The notes beneath the pieces are model-generated. The model saw only the letters and a program-made list of their open reading frames with translations, searched no databases and had not been told where the DNA came from. The translations under genes and the position numbers were made by a program. From contig CASEFX010000019.1 of NCBI GenBank assembly GCA_949287305.1, positions 28,415-92,414 on the forward strand: a stretch of DNA of 64,000 nucleotides, written 5' to 3'. This stretch comes from an uncultured Sutterella sp. (GTDB lineage: Bacteria > Pseudomonadota > Gammaproteobacteria > Burkholderiales > Burkholderiaceae_F). Of the stretch, positions 25,856-34,926 are shown in pieces. Each line of letters opens with the position of its first letter. Position 1 is the stretch's first letter.

Positions 25856-26806
25856 GTGACGCATCTCTTCGACATACCGGGACTTGAACTCACGCCCGTC
25901 GAACCGATCGAACCCGACGACCTGCCGCTTTCGCTCGAGCGAAACGGCATCGTTCTGTGCGTTCGGATTGAAAATCCGGACCCCTCGGACGAAAACATGG
26001 CGGTGGCGCTCCTCCCCGCCGACGCCAAACTCCGAATTCTGAGCATCCGCGACGCCCACCGCCGAAGCCAAAGCCTGTGGGCGCGCATGCTCCTTGCGCT
26101 CCTCTCGCACCGCTCGGGCGTGGGGCTCTACGAGCACCCGCCCTACGGTCCGCGCGCCAAAAACCCCGGCAAGAACCTGCAGTACGTCTCGATCGCCCAC
26201 ACGAAGCTCTACGCCGCCGCGGCCATGTCGCCGCAGCCGGTCGGCATCGACGCGGAGTTCTGTCGAAAACTGCGCGACCCCGAGGCGATCTGCGAGTACG
26301 CCTTCCCGCACGACGTGGCCGCCTACACGCTCGAACAGCTCGAGGGCGAAAACGACTTCCCCGAGGTTCTTCCCTTCTACGCCCTCTGGGGCATGCGCGA
26401 GGCGACGATCAAGCTCAACGCCCCCTACGGGGACTTTCGCCTGTCGCTTACCGACGCGCCCTTTGACACCACCATGCCGGTGCTCCGGGAAACGCGCACG
26501 AACGAAATTCTCTATCCGCGCTTCTACGTGACCGGAAACGGCCACTGGGGCGGTCTCTGCCAGGGCTTTGAAGATCCCGACGCAGAGAATCCCCCGGAAG
26601 AAAACCCCACGATCCTCACGGTCGTGACGATCGCGCCGATGGTGCACGGCGAAGTGCGGATGCAGGACCTTCTCCGATACTTTGAGAAGCACTGCCCCCG
26701 CGCTTGGGAGCGTGCGAAAAAGGCCGTTTCCCTCGGCGTCGCGCACGACCCGACCGCGCCCGAATGGGAGCGCCTCAACGAAACGGCGGTCGAGTGGCCC
26801 CTCTGA
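25856..26806 (+). CDS. 4'-phosphopantetheinyl transferase superfamily protein
   Basis: A 316-aa Sfp/EntD-type enzyme predicted to move phosphopantetheine from CoA to the Ser of a carrier protein. The magnesium-binding motif is GIDAEFC and the second motif is FYALWGMREATIKL (W-x-x-K/R-E-A type). It is larger than Sfp (~225 aa), with an N-terminal extension and a C-terminal domain of about 80 residues after the catalytic part. GTG 25856 has GAGAA upstream and follows a promoter box, so it is preferred to the open frame from 25796. A methyltransferase and a small protein follow; no carrier protein is encoded nearby. Confidence 0.82.
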   Translation: MTHLFDIPGLELTPVEPIEPDDLPLSLERNGIVLCVRIENPDPSDENMAVALLPADAKLRILSIRDAHRRSQSLWARMLLALLSHRSGVGLYEHPPYGPRAKNPGKNLQYVSIAHTKLYAAAAMSPQPVGIDAEFCRKLRDPEAICEYAFPHDVAAYTLEQLEGENDFPEVLPFYALWGMREATIKLNAPYGDFRLSLTDAPFDTTMPVLRETRTNEILYPRFYVTGNGHWGGLCQGFEDPDAENPPEENPTILTVVTIAPMVHGEVRMQDLLRYFEKHCPRAWERAKKAVSLGVAHDPTAPEWERLNETAVEWPL

Positions 26807-26826
26807 GTCTCCTACGGAACCCGAAC

Positions 26827-27888
26827 ATGCCGCACTTTTTGGAAACGCTCTACGAAGCGCAGAAAATCGCCTTCGCGCCCTTTCTCTTCAAGGCCGTCTC
26901 GGCCGCCCTGCAGACGGGCCTTCTTCCGGGAATCGTTCACCAAAAGGCCCCGAAGACGCCGCACGACTGGGCCGAAGCGCTCGGACTCACGCCCTATGCG
27001 GTCGACGTGATGGCCGACATTCTCGTCTGTGCGCGCGTGCTCGCGCGCCGCGAAGACGGGACGCTCGAATCCACCCGCGTGGGAGACCTTCTCGTTCTCG
27101 ACGAGATGACGCGCGTGAACTTTTTCTTTACGGACCGCACGAACTACGCGGGTCTTGAAAAGACGCTCGACGCGCTCCTCGAAGGGCGTCCGGCGGGGCT
27201 TGCCGCCTTTGACGAAAGCTGGAAGACGATCTATCCGCATCTGCCCAACCTCCCTGAAGAGGCGCAGAAGGCGTGGTTTGCGTTCGACCACTTCCACTCC
27301 GACCGCGCCTACCGCGCGGCGATCGAGTGTCTCGACAAACTGAAGGGCTTTTCGCATCTCGTCGACATCGGCGGCAACACCGGGCGCTTTACGAAGCTCT
27401 TTCTCGAAACCCACCCGAACACGCGGGCGACCTTCGTGGATCTGCCCGCGCAGATCGAAAACCTCGCCCGCCACGCCGACATCGAAGGCGTGCGCGACCG
27501 CATCGACACCGTCGCGATCGACTGGCTCACCGACGCCCCGCTCACGGGCACCGAAGAGGCGGACCTCTACTGGATGAGTCAGTTCCTCGATTGCTTCTGT
27601 CTCGACGAAGCCCGCTCGATTCTCGTACGAACGGCCCGCGCCATGAAACCGGGCGCCAAACTCGCCGTTCTCGAGCCTCTCGTCGACGAACAGCGCCACG
27701 AAGCGGCGGCGCTCTCGCTTGCCGCCACGAGCCTCTACTTCACGGTGATGGCCAACGGCAATTCCCGCTTCTTCCACGGCGACGAACTGCGGCGCCTTTT
27801 TGCGGAGAGCGGCCTTCGCATCGTTTCCGAGACGCCCAACCTCGGCATCAGCCATACGTTCTTCATTCTGGAAAAGGACTCAAAGTGA
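26827..27888 (+). CDS. SAM-dependent methyltransferase, O-methyltransferase type
   Basis: A 353-aa enzyme. The N-terminal dimerisation/helical domain (about 1-150) is that of small-molecule O-methyltransferases (Methyltransf_2-like). The Rossmann domain starts at HLVDIGGNTGRFTK (SAM motif I), followed by ATFVDLPAQ and a late GISHTFFILEK strand. Such enzymes modify polyketides, quinones or phenazines. It starts 20 bp after the transferase gene and its stop overlaps the next start (GTGA), so this is an operon. Pairing with a phosphopantetheinyl transferase suggests a carrier-bound or secondary-metabolite pathway, but no synthase is present here. Confidence 0.85.
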   Translation: MPHFLETLYEAQKIAFAPFLFKAVSAALQTGLLPGIVHQKAPKTPHDWAEALGLTPYAVDVMADILVCARVLARREDGTLESTRVGDLLVLDEMTRVNFFFTDRTNYAGLEKTLDALLEGRPAGLAAFDESWKTIYPHLPNLPEEAQKAWFAFDHFHSDRAYRAAIECLDKLKGFSHLVDIGGNTGRFTKLFLETHPNTRATFVDLPAQIENLARHADIEGVRDRIDTVAIDWLTDAPLTGTEEADLYWMSQFLDCFCLDEARSILVRTARAMKPGAKLAVLEPLVDEQRHEAAALSLAATSLYFTVMANGNSRFFHGDELRRLFAESGLRIVSETPNLGISHTFFILEKDSK

Positions 27889-28319
27889 CAAACAAACTTC
27901 CCCGCGCGCTTCTCTCCGACGTCGCGCTTTCGATTTCACTCGGCGACTACGCGGCCGCCGCGGCCCTACTCGGCCGCGACGAAGACTTCCTCTCTTCGGC
28001 CGTCGTGGCGCAGTACCGCGGTCTTACGGCGGCGGGCCTCGGCAACCTCCCCGTCGCGGAAGCGAAGCTTCGCGAGGCCCTCGCGCTTCTGGCGCTTCGC
28101 GCCGACGGCACGGCTTCGCCCGACGACGCGGAACTCGCGCTCTACGCCAAGGGCGCGCCCAAGAAGCCGACGCCCGTCTCGCCCGCGCTCGAAGCGATCG
28201 CGCCCCACGTCGCGCTCCTGCTTGTGCGCCGTTCGCTCGTCTTCACGCTCGAAGCCTTCGGCGAAACGGACAAGGCCGAGGCGGAACGCCGCCTTCTTCC
28301 CGAAGCCTGGCGTCTCTGA
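27885..28319 (+). CDS. Small helical protein of unknown function, third in the operon
   Basis: A 144-aa protein starting at GTG 27885, four bases overlapping the methyltransferase stop. It is alanine/leucine-rich and helical, with TPR-like spacing (LSISLGDYAAAAALLGR, AQYRGLTAAGLGNLPVAEAKLREALALL). No Cys, signal or membrane segment is seen. It may be a partner protein of the two enzymes. Not recognised. Confidence 0.75.
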   Translation: MTNKLPRALLSDVALSISLGDYAAAAALLGRDEDFLSSAVVAQYRGLTAAGLGNLPVAEAKLREALALLALRADGTASPDDAELALYAKGAPKKPTPVSPALEAIAPHVALLLVRRSLVFTLEAFGETDKAEAERRLLPEAWRL

Positions 28320-28346
28320 GAACCGCCCGGACGTCGGTTTCCGCGG

Positions 28347-28376
28347 GGCCGCTCCTTTCGGGGCGGCCTTTTTTTT
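28347..28376 (+). terminator. Terminator of the three-gene operon
   Basis: GGCCGCTCC (28347-28355) pairs with 28360-28368 (one wobble) around TTTC, followed by eight T. Confidence 0.88.
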
Positions 28377-28508
28377 GCGCGCCCTCCCGGACCTTTGCGA
28401 AAACGCAAAGCCTTTCGGCAGGAGGCCCTAAGCCCTTCGAGACGGTGCGGACGTAAACTAGAAAAATTCCGTTTGCGCCCCGCGCGCCAACTTCATGAGG
28501 AGAAATCT

Positions 28509-29711
28509 ATGATCCGCCCCTTCCGTCCGGAAGTCTGCTTCCCGGAAACCCTTGAAGTCTTCGACGAACTCGTCGAATTCCGTCACGACCTGCACCAGCA
28601 CCCCGAACTCGCCTTCGAAACGACGCGCACCTGCGGAAAGATCGTTGAGAAGCTTCGCGCCTGGGGCGTCGACGAAATCGACACCACGACCGTTCCGGGC
28701 GCCGTGATCGCCGTCGTCAAGGGGAACCGCCCGGGCAAGACCGTGGCCCTTCGCGGGGACATCGACGCGCTCCCGATGCCGGACAACTCCGACAATCCCT
28801 GGAAGAGCTGCGAGGCGGGCCGCTGCCACGCCTGCGGCCATGACGGCCACACGACCTGGACGCTCGGCGCCCTCTACGTTCTCACCCGCCGCCGCGACTT
28901 CCCGGGCCAGGTGGTCGGCATCTTCCAACCCGCCGAAGAATCGGGCGGCGGCGCCGCGGCCGTCGCGAACTCCGGCATCTTCGAGAAGTACGGCATCTGC
29001 GAAATCTACGGCGGCCACGACGAAGGGACGCGCGACAAGGGCGTCTTCGGCTTCCGCGTCGGTCCCGCCATGGCTTCGGTCGACTTCTTCTACATCACCG
29101 TGACCGGCCAGGGCACGCACGGCGCCCGTCCGCACCTCGGCCACGATCCGGTCCCCGTCGCCGCCGAAATCATCTCCGCCCTGCAGACGCTCGTTTCCCG
29201 CCGCGTCGACCCGATCGAAAAGGCCGTGGTCTCCGTCTGCTCCGTGAACGCCGGCAACTACAACGCTCCGAACGTCATTCCCGCCGTCGCCACGATGAGC
29301 GGCACGGTGCGCACCTTCAACGAAGACGTCCGCAAGCTCATTTCGACGGAACTTCCCCGCATCGCCGAGGGCGTTGCCGAAGCCTGCGGCTGCAAGGCCG
29401 AAGTGACCTACGAAAAGCAGACCTCGGCCGTCATCAACCATCCTTTGACGACCAAGGTTTTGAGCGACTACGTGCGCAAGCACTTCGGCGACGACGCCGC
29501 GGACGAAAACTTCCCGATCTCGATGGGCGGCGACGACTTCGCCGAATACCAGTTCAAGGTCCCGGGCTCGATCATCCGCGTGGGCGTGCGCGACGAAGCG
29601 CACACCTTCTCGATCCACAACAACCGCTTCGACTTCAACGACGAAGTCCTCGCCATGGCCTCGACCCTCTTCGCCGGCGTCGCGCTCGAACGCCTTGAAG
29701 CGCTTGCCTGA
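28509..29711 (+). CDS. M20-family amidohydrolase (hippurate / N-acyl amino acid hydrolase type)
   Basis: A 400-aa dinuclear zinc hydrolase that releases amino acids from N-acyl conjugates. Motifs: RHDLHQHPELAFE, RGDIDALPM with the metal Asp, CHACGHDGHTTWTLGA, FQPAEESGGG with the catalytic Glu, and a C-terminal MGGDDFAEY and FSIHNNRFDF. GAGGAGA lies before ATG 28509. The protein has no signal, so it acts in the cytoplasm. It is a single-gene unit between two terminators. The substrate (hippurate, bile-acid or indole-acetyl conjugates) is not decided by the sequence. Confidence 0.9.
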   Translation: MIRPFRPEVCFPETLEVFDELVEFRHDLHQHPELAFETTRTCGKIVEKLRAWGVDEIDTTTVPGAVIAVVKGNRPGKTVALRGDIDALPMPDNSDNPWKSCEAGRCHACGHDGHTTWTLGALYVLTRRRDFPGQVVGIFQPAEESGGGAAAVANSGIFEKYGICEIYGGHDEGTRDKGVFGFRVGPAMASVDFFYITVTGQGTHGARPHLGHDPVPVAAEIISALQTLVSRRVDPIEKAVVSVCSVNAGNYNAPNVIPAVATMSGTVRTFNEDVRKLISTELPRIAEGVAEACGCKAEVTYEKQTSAVINHPLTTKVLSDYVRKHFGDDAADENFPISMGGDDFAEYQFKVPGSIIRVGVRDEAHTFSIHNNRFDFNDEVLAMASTLFAGVALERLEALA

Positions 29712-29735
29712 CGATTCTCGGCGTCGCTTATGACA

Positions 29736-29769
29736 AAAACCCGCAGCTTCGCGAGAGGCTGCGGGTTTT
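29736..29769. terminator. Bidirectional terminator
   Basis: AAAACCCGCAGC (29736-29747) pairs perfectly with 29758-29769. It serves the convergent amidohydrolase and acidic-protein genes. Confidence 0.92.
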
Positions 29770-29791
29770 CTCATGATCGGGAAAAGAAGAA

Positions 29792-30280
29792 TCAGGCTTC
29801 GGTCTTTTCAGCCGGCGCTTCGGCGGCGGCTTCCTCAACCTTTTCTTCCTTCTTGGCGCGGCGCGTCGTCTTGTGAGGAACTTCCTTCACCGGCGCGGCT
29901 TCCTCGAAGGCTTCGGCTTCGACGACTTCCTTTTCTTCGGATTCGGCTTCCTTTTCGCCGGCCTCTTCCTCGTTTTCGTCGGCCTCTTCTTCGTCTTCTT
30001 CGTCTTCGGTCACGTCGATCTCGACCTCTTCGGCTTCGTCATCCTTTTCGTCGGAGAAAAGCGAACAAACCTTGTCGTGCATACGGGTGAGATGATCCTC
30101 GGCGAGCATCGTGATCATGTTGTAGTCGGCCGTGGCGACGCGCACGATGGCGTCTTCAATGTACTCTTCGACCGAGTCGTAGCCGATCATCTCGGCGATG
30201 TCGCGCAGGTTCTTGAAATCTCCCTTGTGAATCTGGATTTCAATCGTGCGGATTTTTTTCTTGTCGGATTTCTTTCCCAT
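29792..30280 (-). CDS. Ribbon-helix-helix-like protein with long acidic tail
   Basis: A 162-aa protein of two parts. Residues 1-60 are basic and then follow a strand-helix-helix pattern (RTIEIQIHKGDFKNLRDIAEMIGY, DSVEEYIEDAIVRVA) like CopG/Arc DNA-binding domains. Residues 80-130 are almost only Glu, Asp and Ala (EVEIDVTEDEEDEEEADENE). A Lys/Arg-containing end follows. ATG 30280 is used; TTG 30304 is an alternative. It may be a regulator or a DNA-mimic-like protein, but I do not recognise the family. It is divergent from the symporter operon. Confidence 0.68.
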   Translation of the reverse strand: MGKKSDKKKIRTIEIQIHKGDFKNLRDIAEMIGYDSVEEYIEDAIVRVATADYNMITMLAEDHLTRMHDKVCSLFSDEKDDEAEEVEIDVTEDEEDEEEADENEEEAGEKEAESEEKEVVEAEAFEEAAPVKEVPHKTTRRAKKEEKVEEAAAEAPAEKTEA

Positions 30281-30568
30281 GATCAAAAGGATCCTCAATA
30301 TCAAAAAACAAACAACCGGGGGCAGTCAGTGTAGACCGCCCGCCGGCTTTTGTGTCATGCAGAAATAATTGCTTACCACTAGGTGCGTAGCTTTTTATCA
30401 AAGGCTATTCTGAATAACCCTTGAGACTACGGACGTCTCGGAAAAACTTTTCGAGACTTCCGGAGGCCCGCGTGGCAGAATTAGGCAATGAACCCTCGAA
30501 CGAAGCGCCGCGGAGAATCCCCTTTTGCGCCGCTTCATTCTCAATTTTCACAAAAAGGAGTCCCCCGC

Positions 30569-30814
30569 ATGCACGCATTCGCCAACGCTTTCGAGAGAAG
30601 GTGGTTCTGGATCTTCATGGTGATCTGGGCGTTCATCATGCTGCCCCTGCCCATCTTCTACGACACGGAATACAACCCGAGCTTCTTCGGCGTTCCCCTC
30701 TTCATATACGGGTGGCTCGTCTACGGAATCTTCACGATTTGCATGATCGGCGTTTGGGCGCACTCCTGCCTCAAGCGTCCCGAATATCACGAATTTGACG
30801 ACGAGGAAGCCTGA
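30569..30814 (+). CDS. Small membrane subunit of SSS symporter (DUF3311-like)
   Basis: An 81-aa protein with two hydrophobic segments (FWIFMVIWAFIMLPLPIF and FIYGWLVYGIFTICMIGVW), the pattern of small partners encoded next to sodium:solute symporters. AAAAAGGAG lies eight bases before ATG 30569. Its stop overlaps the symporter start (TGATG), which couples translation. It is likely needed for assembly or function of that transporter. Confidence 0.82.
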   Translation: MHAFANAFERRWFWIFMVIWAFIMLPLPIFYDTEYNPSFFGVPLFIYGWLVYGIFTICMIGVWAHSCLKRPEYHEFDDEEA

Positions 30815-32310
30815 TGCAGCACACCATTGACACGGTCAGCATGACGGGGCCGTTCCTTACCGTCATCATTCTCTACTGTCTCATTCTGACGGGTCTCGGC
30901 TGGTACGGTTCTCAGAAGAACCGTTCGCTTTCCGACTTCTTCACGATGTCCGGGAAGGCCGGGGCCATTCTTACGGGCGTCGCCTACTTCTCGACGCAGT
31001 ACTCCATGTCGACCTTCATGGGCGTGCCGGGGTCGATCTACCACGTGGGCTACGCCGGGATGTCCGTCTCGGTGCCGGGCATCGCCTTCTCGATGCTCAT
31101 CCCCGCGCTTCTCGTCGGTCGCCGGCTCATCACGCTCGGCCACCGCTACAAGATGCTCACGATGGCCGACTACCTCGCGGACCGCTATGAATCGACCGGC
31201 ATCCGCGGGCTTCTCGCCGTCCTCATGCTCGTCTTCCTCGTCTCGATGATGGGCGCGCAGACGATCGGCGGCGGCGTGATCTTCACGACCTACACGGGCG
31301 CGCCCGAATGGGTCGGGATCACCGTCATGGGCGTCACCGTGATTCTCTACTGCATGGCGGGCGGCATCCGCTCGATCATGCTCACCGACCTCATCCAGGG
31401 CATCCTCATGGTCGTGACGGCGGTCGTCACCTTCTTCGTGTCGCTTGAATTGGGCGGCGGTCTCGACGTCATCAACGCCAAGCTCGCGGCCATGGACACG
31501 AACTACGTGAGCTTCCCCGGTCACAACAACAGCTATCCCTGGCAGAACTACGTCTCGATGATCGTGATGTGGTCCTTCTTTGCGATCGGTCAGCCTCACC
31601 TCTTCACGAAGTTCTTCACGATGAAGGACCACAAGACGATGTTCAAGGCCGTCATTCTCGGCACGCTCGGCATGTGGTTCTCCGCCTCCTTCATCGAATG
31701 GTGCGGCGTCACGGGCATCATCGCCTTCCCGGGCCTCGAAGGGAAGAACTCCGACTTCGTCGTGCCGCTCATTCTGCAGGGCGGTCTCTCGCCGGTCCTC
31801 TCGTCCCTCATGGTGGCGGGCATCTTCTCGGCGGGCATGTCGACGATTTCGTCGCTGCTCCTCACGGCCACGTCCGCCGCGTCGCGCGACCTCTATCAGA
31901 AGATCCTGAAGCGTGACGCCACCGACGAAGAAACCTGGCACCTCTCGAAGGTGATCACGGTCGTCCTCGGCATCATTGCGATCGGCATCGGCATCTCGAA
32001 GCCCGGCTCCATCTTCCAGATCGTTCTCTTCGCCTTCGGCGGCCTCGGCATCTGGGCGGCCCCGATTCTGCTCGGCATGTACTGGCGCCGCGCCACGACG
32101 ACGAGCGTCTATGTGGGCGTCATCGCCGCGGAAATCCTCTACGTCCTCATCACGCTCGAATTCCCGAGCTGGTCCTTCGGCTTCAATCCGCTGATCGTCG
32201 CCTGGGCCTTCGCGATGGTCGTGATGATCCTCGTGAGTCTCGTGACGAAGCCCGTGTCCGAAGCGACGATCCGCCGTCACTTCGACGACCTCGACCGCCA
32301 CGCCGACTGA
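30814..32310 (+). CDS. Sodium:solute symporter (SSS family)
   Basis: Inner-membrane transporter of 498 aa with about 13 hydrophobic segments. Family marks: YFSTQYSMSTFMGVPGSIYHVGY (TM2 region), MADYLADRYES, GGIRSIMLTDLIQGILM and MVAGIFSAGMSTISSLLLTATSAASRD (sodium-site helix). Closest in pattern to PanF-like members that take up organic acids or vitamins; the substrate is unknown. The adjacent creatininase suggests amide or creatinine-like substrates, by context only. Confidence 0.9.
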   Translation: MQHTIDTVSMTGPFLTVIILYCLILTGLGWYGSQKNRSLSDFFTMSGKAGAILTGVAYFSTQYSMSTFMGVPGSIYHVGYAGMSVSVPGIAFSMLIPALLVGRRLITLGHRYKMLTMADYLADRYESTGIRGLLAVLMLVFLVSMMGAQTIGGGVIFTTYTGAPEWVGITVMGVTVILYCMAGGIRSIMLTDLIQGILMVVTAVVTFFVSLELGGGLDVINAKLAAMDTNYVSFPGHNNSYPWQNYVSMIVMWSFFAIGQPHLFTKFFTMKDHKTMFKAVILGTLGMWFSASFIEWCGVTGIIAFPGLEGKNSDFVVPLILQGGLSPVLSSLMVAGIFSAGMSTISSLLLTATSAASRDLYQKILKRDATDEETWHLSKVITVVLGIIAIGIGISKPGSIFQIVLFAFGGLGIWAAPILLGMYWRRATTTSVYVGVIAAEILYVLITLEFPSWSFGFNPLIVAWAFAMVVMILVSLVTKPVSEATIRRHFDDLDRHAD

Positions 32311-32371
32311 CGTATCCCATTGATCTTTTCGGAAAGCCGCCCCGCGCGGCTTTCCCTCTTTGAGGCACACC

Positions 32372-33151
32372 ATGCAGCTTGCTCATCTCTCCTGGCACAA
32401 GGCCGAACCGATTCTCAAGAACCCCGACACGCTCGTCGTCATCCCCGTGGGGAGCACCGAACAGCACGGCCCCGTGGGCCCGCTCGGCACCGACTGGCTC
32501 ATCCCCGAATGGATCACGAAGGAAATGGAAAAACGCTGCGACATTCTCGTCACGCCCGTCGTGCCCTTCGGCGTCGCGACGCACCACACGTCGTTTCCCG
32601 GCACGATCGACATGGGCCTCGACACGATGACGGGGATCTTCCGCGGCATTTTCGAAAGTCTCACGCGCCACGGCGCGCGGCGTTTCCTCGTCGTGAACGG
32701 TCACGGCGGCAATGACCCCGCCATCGAACGCGCGGGCCTCGAGACCGCCCGCAAGACGGGCGCGCTCATTTCGCTTCTCAACTGGTGGAGCATCGCCCCG
32801 CAGCTCAATCCCGAATGGACCACGGGACACGGCGACGCGCAGGAAGTCTCCGCGATGGCCTACATTCACCCCGAACTCGTCGACCTCAAGAACTGCCCCG
32901 AAACCCGCGCGAACAACCTCTCGGACGAGCTCGTCTTCACGCACCTCTCGAGCCTCAAGTTCCGCGGCGCCAACGTGAAGCTCGTGCGCGACATCCGGCT
33001 CGGCATTCCCGAGGGCGGCTACGGCGGCATCGCGAGCGAAAAGGCCACGGCCGACTGGGGCGGCGCGATGATGCCCGCGATCGTCGACTACTTCTGCGAA
33101 TTCGCCGAAGCCTTCCGCAGGATCCCGCTCGACCGTCCCATCGAAAGGTAA
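32372..33151 (+). CDS. Creatininase-family amidohydrolase
   Basis: A 259-aa cytoplasmic metal-dependent hydrolase of the creatininase/formamide-hydrolase group. Metal ligands appear in VGSTEQHGPVGPLGTDWLI, the loop VNGHGGND and TTGHGDAQEVS. The family opens cyclic amides such as creatinine or dihydro-compounds. ATG 32372 has GAGG six bases upstream; the open frame begins at a TTG (32360). It lies 61 bp after the symporter gene, probably in the same transcript, so it could act on the imported compound. Confidence 0.88.
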   Translation: MQLAHLSWHKAEPILKNPDTLVVIPVGSTEQHGPVGPLGTDWLIPEWITKEMEKRCDILVTPVVPFGVATHHTSFPGTIDMGLDTMTGIFRGIFESLTRHGARRFLVVNGHGGNDPAIERAGLETARKTGALISLLNWWSIAPQLNPEWTTGHGDAQEVSAMAYIHPELVDLKNCPETRANNLSDELVFTHLSSLKFRGANVKLVRDIRLGIPEGGYGGIASEKATADWGGAMMPAIVDYFCEFAEAFRRIPLDRPIER

Positions 33152-33191
33152 AATCTGCGCTTCGTCCCGATTTTCTCAACGGAGAACCTTC

Positions 33192-34823
33192 ATGACATTC
33201 CCCGCCGACAGCGCCCGTTTCACCGAAATCCTCGAAGCGACGCTCCACGACCTCGTCCTCACGGGCGAGCGCCTCTCGAACGACAACGAAACGAAGGCCT
33301 TCGATCTTCTCGAAGAACGCTTCCGCGCCGCGGGCGCCGAAGTGGAGAGGGAAACCGTTCCGCTCTTCGTCTCGACCGTTCCGCACGCGCATCTGGAAGT
33401 GAACGGCGAGACGCTGCGCGCCCAAGGGAACGCCATGACGGCCCCCGTCACGACGGGCACGGGCGGCGGTCACCGCCTTCGCGTGACGGGCCGCCCCGTC
33501 CTCTGGACGGACGACGCGAAGGCGCCCGAGGAACCGTCGATCGCGGTCGTGACGGGCCTCGCAAACCTCGGGATCCTGCGCCGCGCCGAACGTCTCGGCT
33601 TTATGGGCGTCCTCTTCGTCACGGGCGAGCGCATTCACCGCATGATCGTCTCCGACGTCTGGGGAAGTCCCGTCCCGGGCGTTGAAGACCGCTACATTTC
33701 GATTCCGAACGCCTCGATCGACAACGAAACGGCGAAGCGCTTGGGCGACGGTCCCGTGACGCTGGAAATCGAAACGGAAAGCCGGTGGCTTGCGAGCCCC
33801 GTGCTCACCGCGACGTTGCCCGGGGCGGAATCGGACAAATACGCGCTTCTTACGGGCCACATCGACAGCTGGGGCGCCGGCGCGATCGACAACGCCTCGG
33901 GCCTTGCCGCCTCGACGGCGATTCTCGACGAGCTTGCCAAAACACCTCACCCATACGGCCTCAAGGTGGTCGTCTGGTCGGGGCACAGCCACGGCCGCTA
34001 TGCGGGAAGCACCGCCTGGTGCGACCGGTACGCTTCCGAGCTCGCCCGACGCGCCTTCCTGCACGTGAATCTCGACTGCCTCGGCATGGCGGGGGCGACG
34101 CTCTGCGGTTTCGCCCCGGCGATGCCCTCGACCGAAGGGCTCGCGCGACGGGCGCTCGCGCTCCCCGAAGGCGAATCCCCGCGGTTCACGCGCTTCAACC
34201 GCTCGTGCGATCAGTCTTTCCTTGCGCTCGGGATTCCGAGCGTCTTCTCGAACGTTTCGCTCGTGCCGCCCGATCCGAAACTCGCCGTGGCGGGCCTGGC
34301 GGGCGGCTACGGAGACCGCTGGCATTCGGACGACGACACAGAGGAAGGAATCGACAGGACATTTCTCCTGCGCGACGCCCTCGCGGGGCTGCGCGCGGTG
34401 TCGGAGGCCCTCGATAAAGGCCCCGAAGCGCTCTCGCCCGCCGCGGAGTGGCGGGACTTTTCGAGCCGCACGCTCAAGGCCGTCCACGACGCGATGAAAA
34501 AGCTCAGCGCCACCCGCGAAGGCATGCTCTACTGCCGCGCGGACGTTTGGGGGACGTACATCGATCTTCTCATCGAGACGGAAATGCGCCTCCAGAGCCT
34601 CACCGACGACGAAGCGCAGGCTTTTCTCCGGGGGCTCGTCGCGGTTTCCTACACGTCCGACGACGCCGGGCGCTACGACCCCGCGGGGATCGACGCCGTC
34701 ACGCCCTTCGAGCGCGAAGTGAAGGCCCTTCTCGGCGAGGAGACGTTCTCCCACGCCCGCGCGACGGCGCTTCTTCGCAGCCTCAATTCGCTCGAGCGCA
34801 AGGTCGCGCGTCTTTTGCCGTGA
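33192..34823 (+). CDS. M28-type metallopeptidase/aminopeptidase
   Basis: A 543-aa protein with a peptidase M28 core: TGHIDSWGAGAIDNASGLAA (metal His and Asp, with the PA-like domain before it), then CDQSFLALGIPSVFSN and WHSDDDTEEGID (last metal His). No clear signal peptide, so possibly cytoplasmic. The expected GE-E segment is replaced by SGHSHGRYAGS, so the catalytic pair is unusual and activity is uncertain. GGAGA lies before ATG 33192. It follows the creatininase by 40 bp. Confidence 0.8.
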   Translation: MTFPADSARFTEILEATLHDLVLTGERLSNDNETKAFDLLEERFRAAGAEVERETVPLFVSTVPHAHLEVNGETLRAQGNAMTAPVTTGTGGGHRLRVTGRPVLWTDDAKAPEEPSIAVVTGLANLGILRRAERLGFMGVLFVTGERIHRMIVSDVWGSPVPGVEDRYISIPNASIDNETAKRLGDGPVTLEIETESRWLASPVLTATLPGAESDKYALLTGHIDSWGAGAIDNASGLAASTAILDELAKTPHPYGLKVVVWSGHSHGRYAGSTAWCDRYASELARRAFLHVNLDCLGMAGATLCGFAPAMPSTEGLARRALALPEGESPRFTRFNRSCDQSFLALGIPSVFSNVSLVPPDPKLAVAGLAGGYGDRWHSDDDTEEGIDRTFLLRDALAGLRAVSEALDKGPEALSPAAEWRDFSSRTLKAVHDAMKKLSATREGMLYCRADVWGTYIDLLIETEMRLQSLTDDEAQAFLRGLVAVSYTSDDAGRYDPAGIDAVTPFEREVKALLGEETFSHARATALLRSLNSLERKVARLLP

Positions 34824-34881
34824 AAAGCCTGAAAAAAGCGCGGTTCGGCAATCTTTTCTCGGGATTTTCGCCCGCGCATGC

Positions 34882-34887
34882 TACAAT
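34882..34887 (+). promoter_or_regulatory. Probable -10 box of the TRAP operon (TACAAT)
   Basis: TACAAT in catgcTACAATttt, 40 bp before the GTG start of the binding protein. Confidence 0.45.
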
Positions 34888-34926
34888 TTTTGGAATTTCC
34901 ATCCCACTCCTTTCCTGAGGTCAGCC

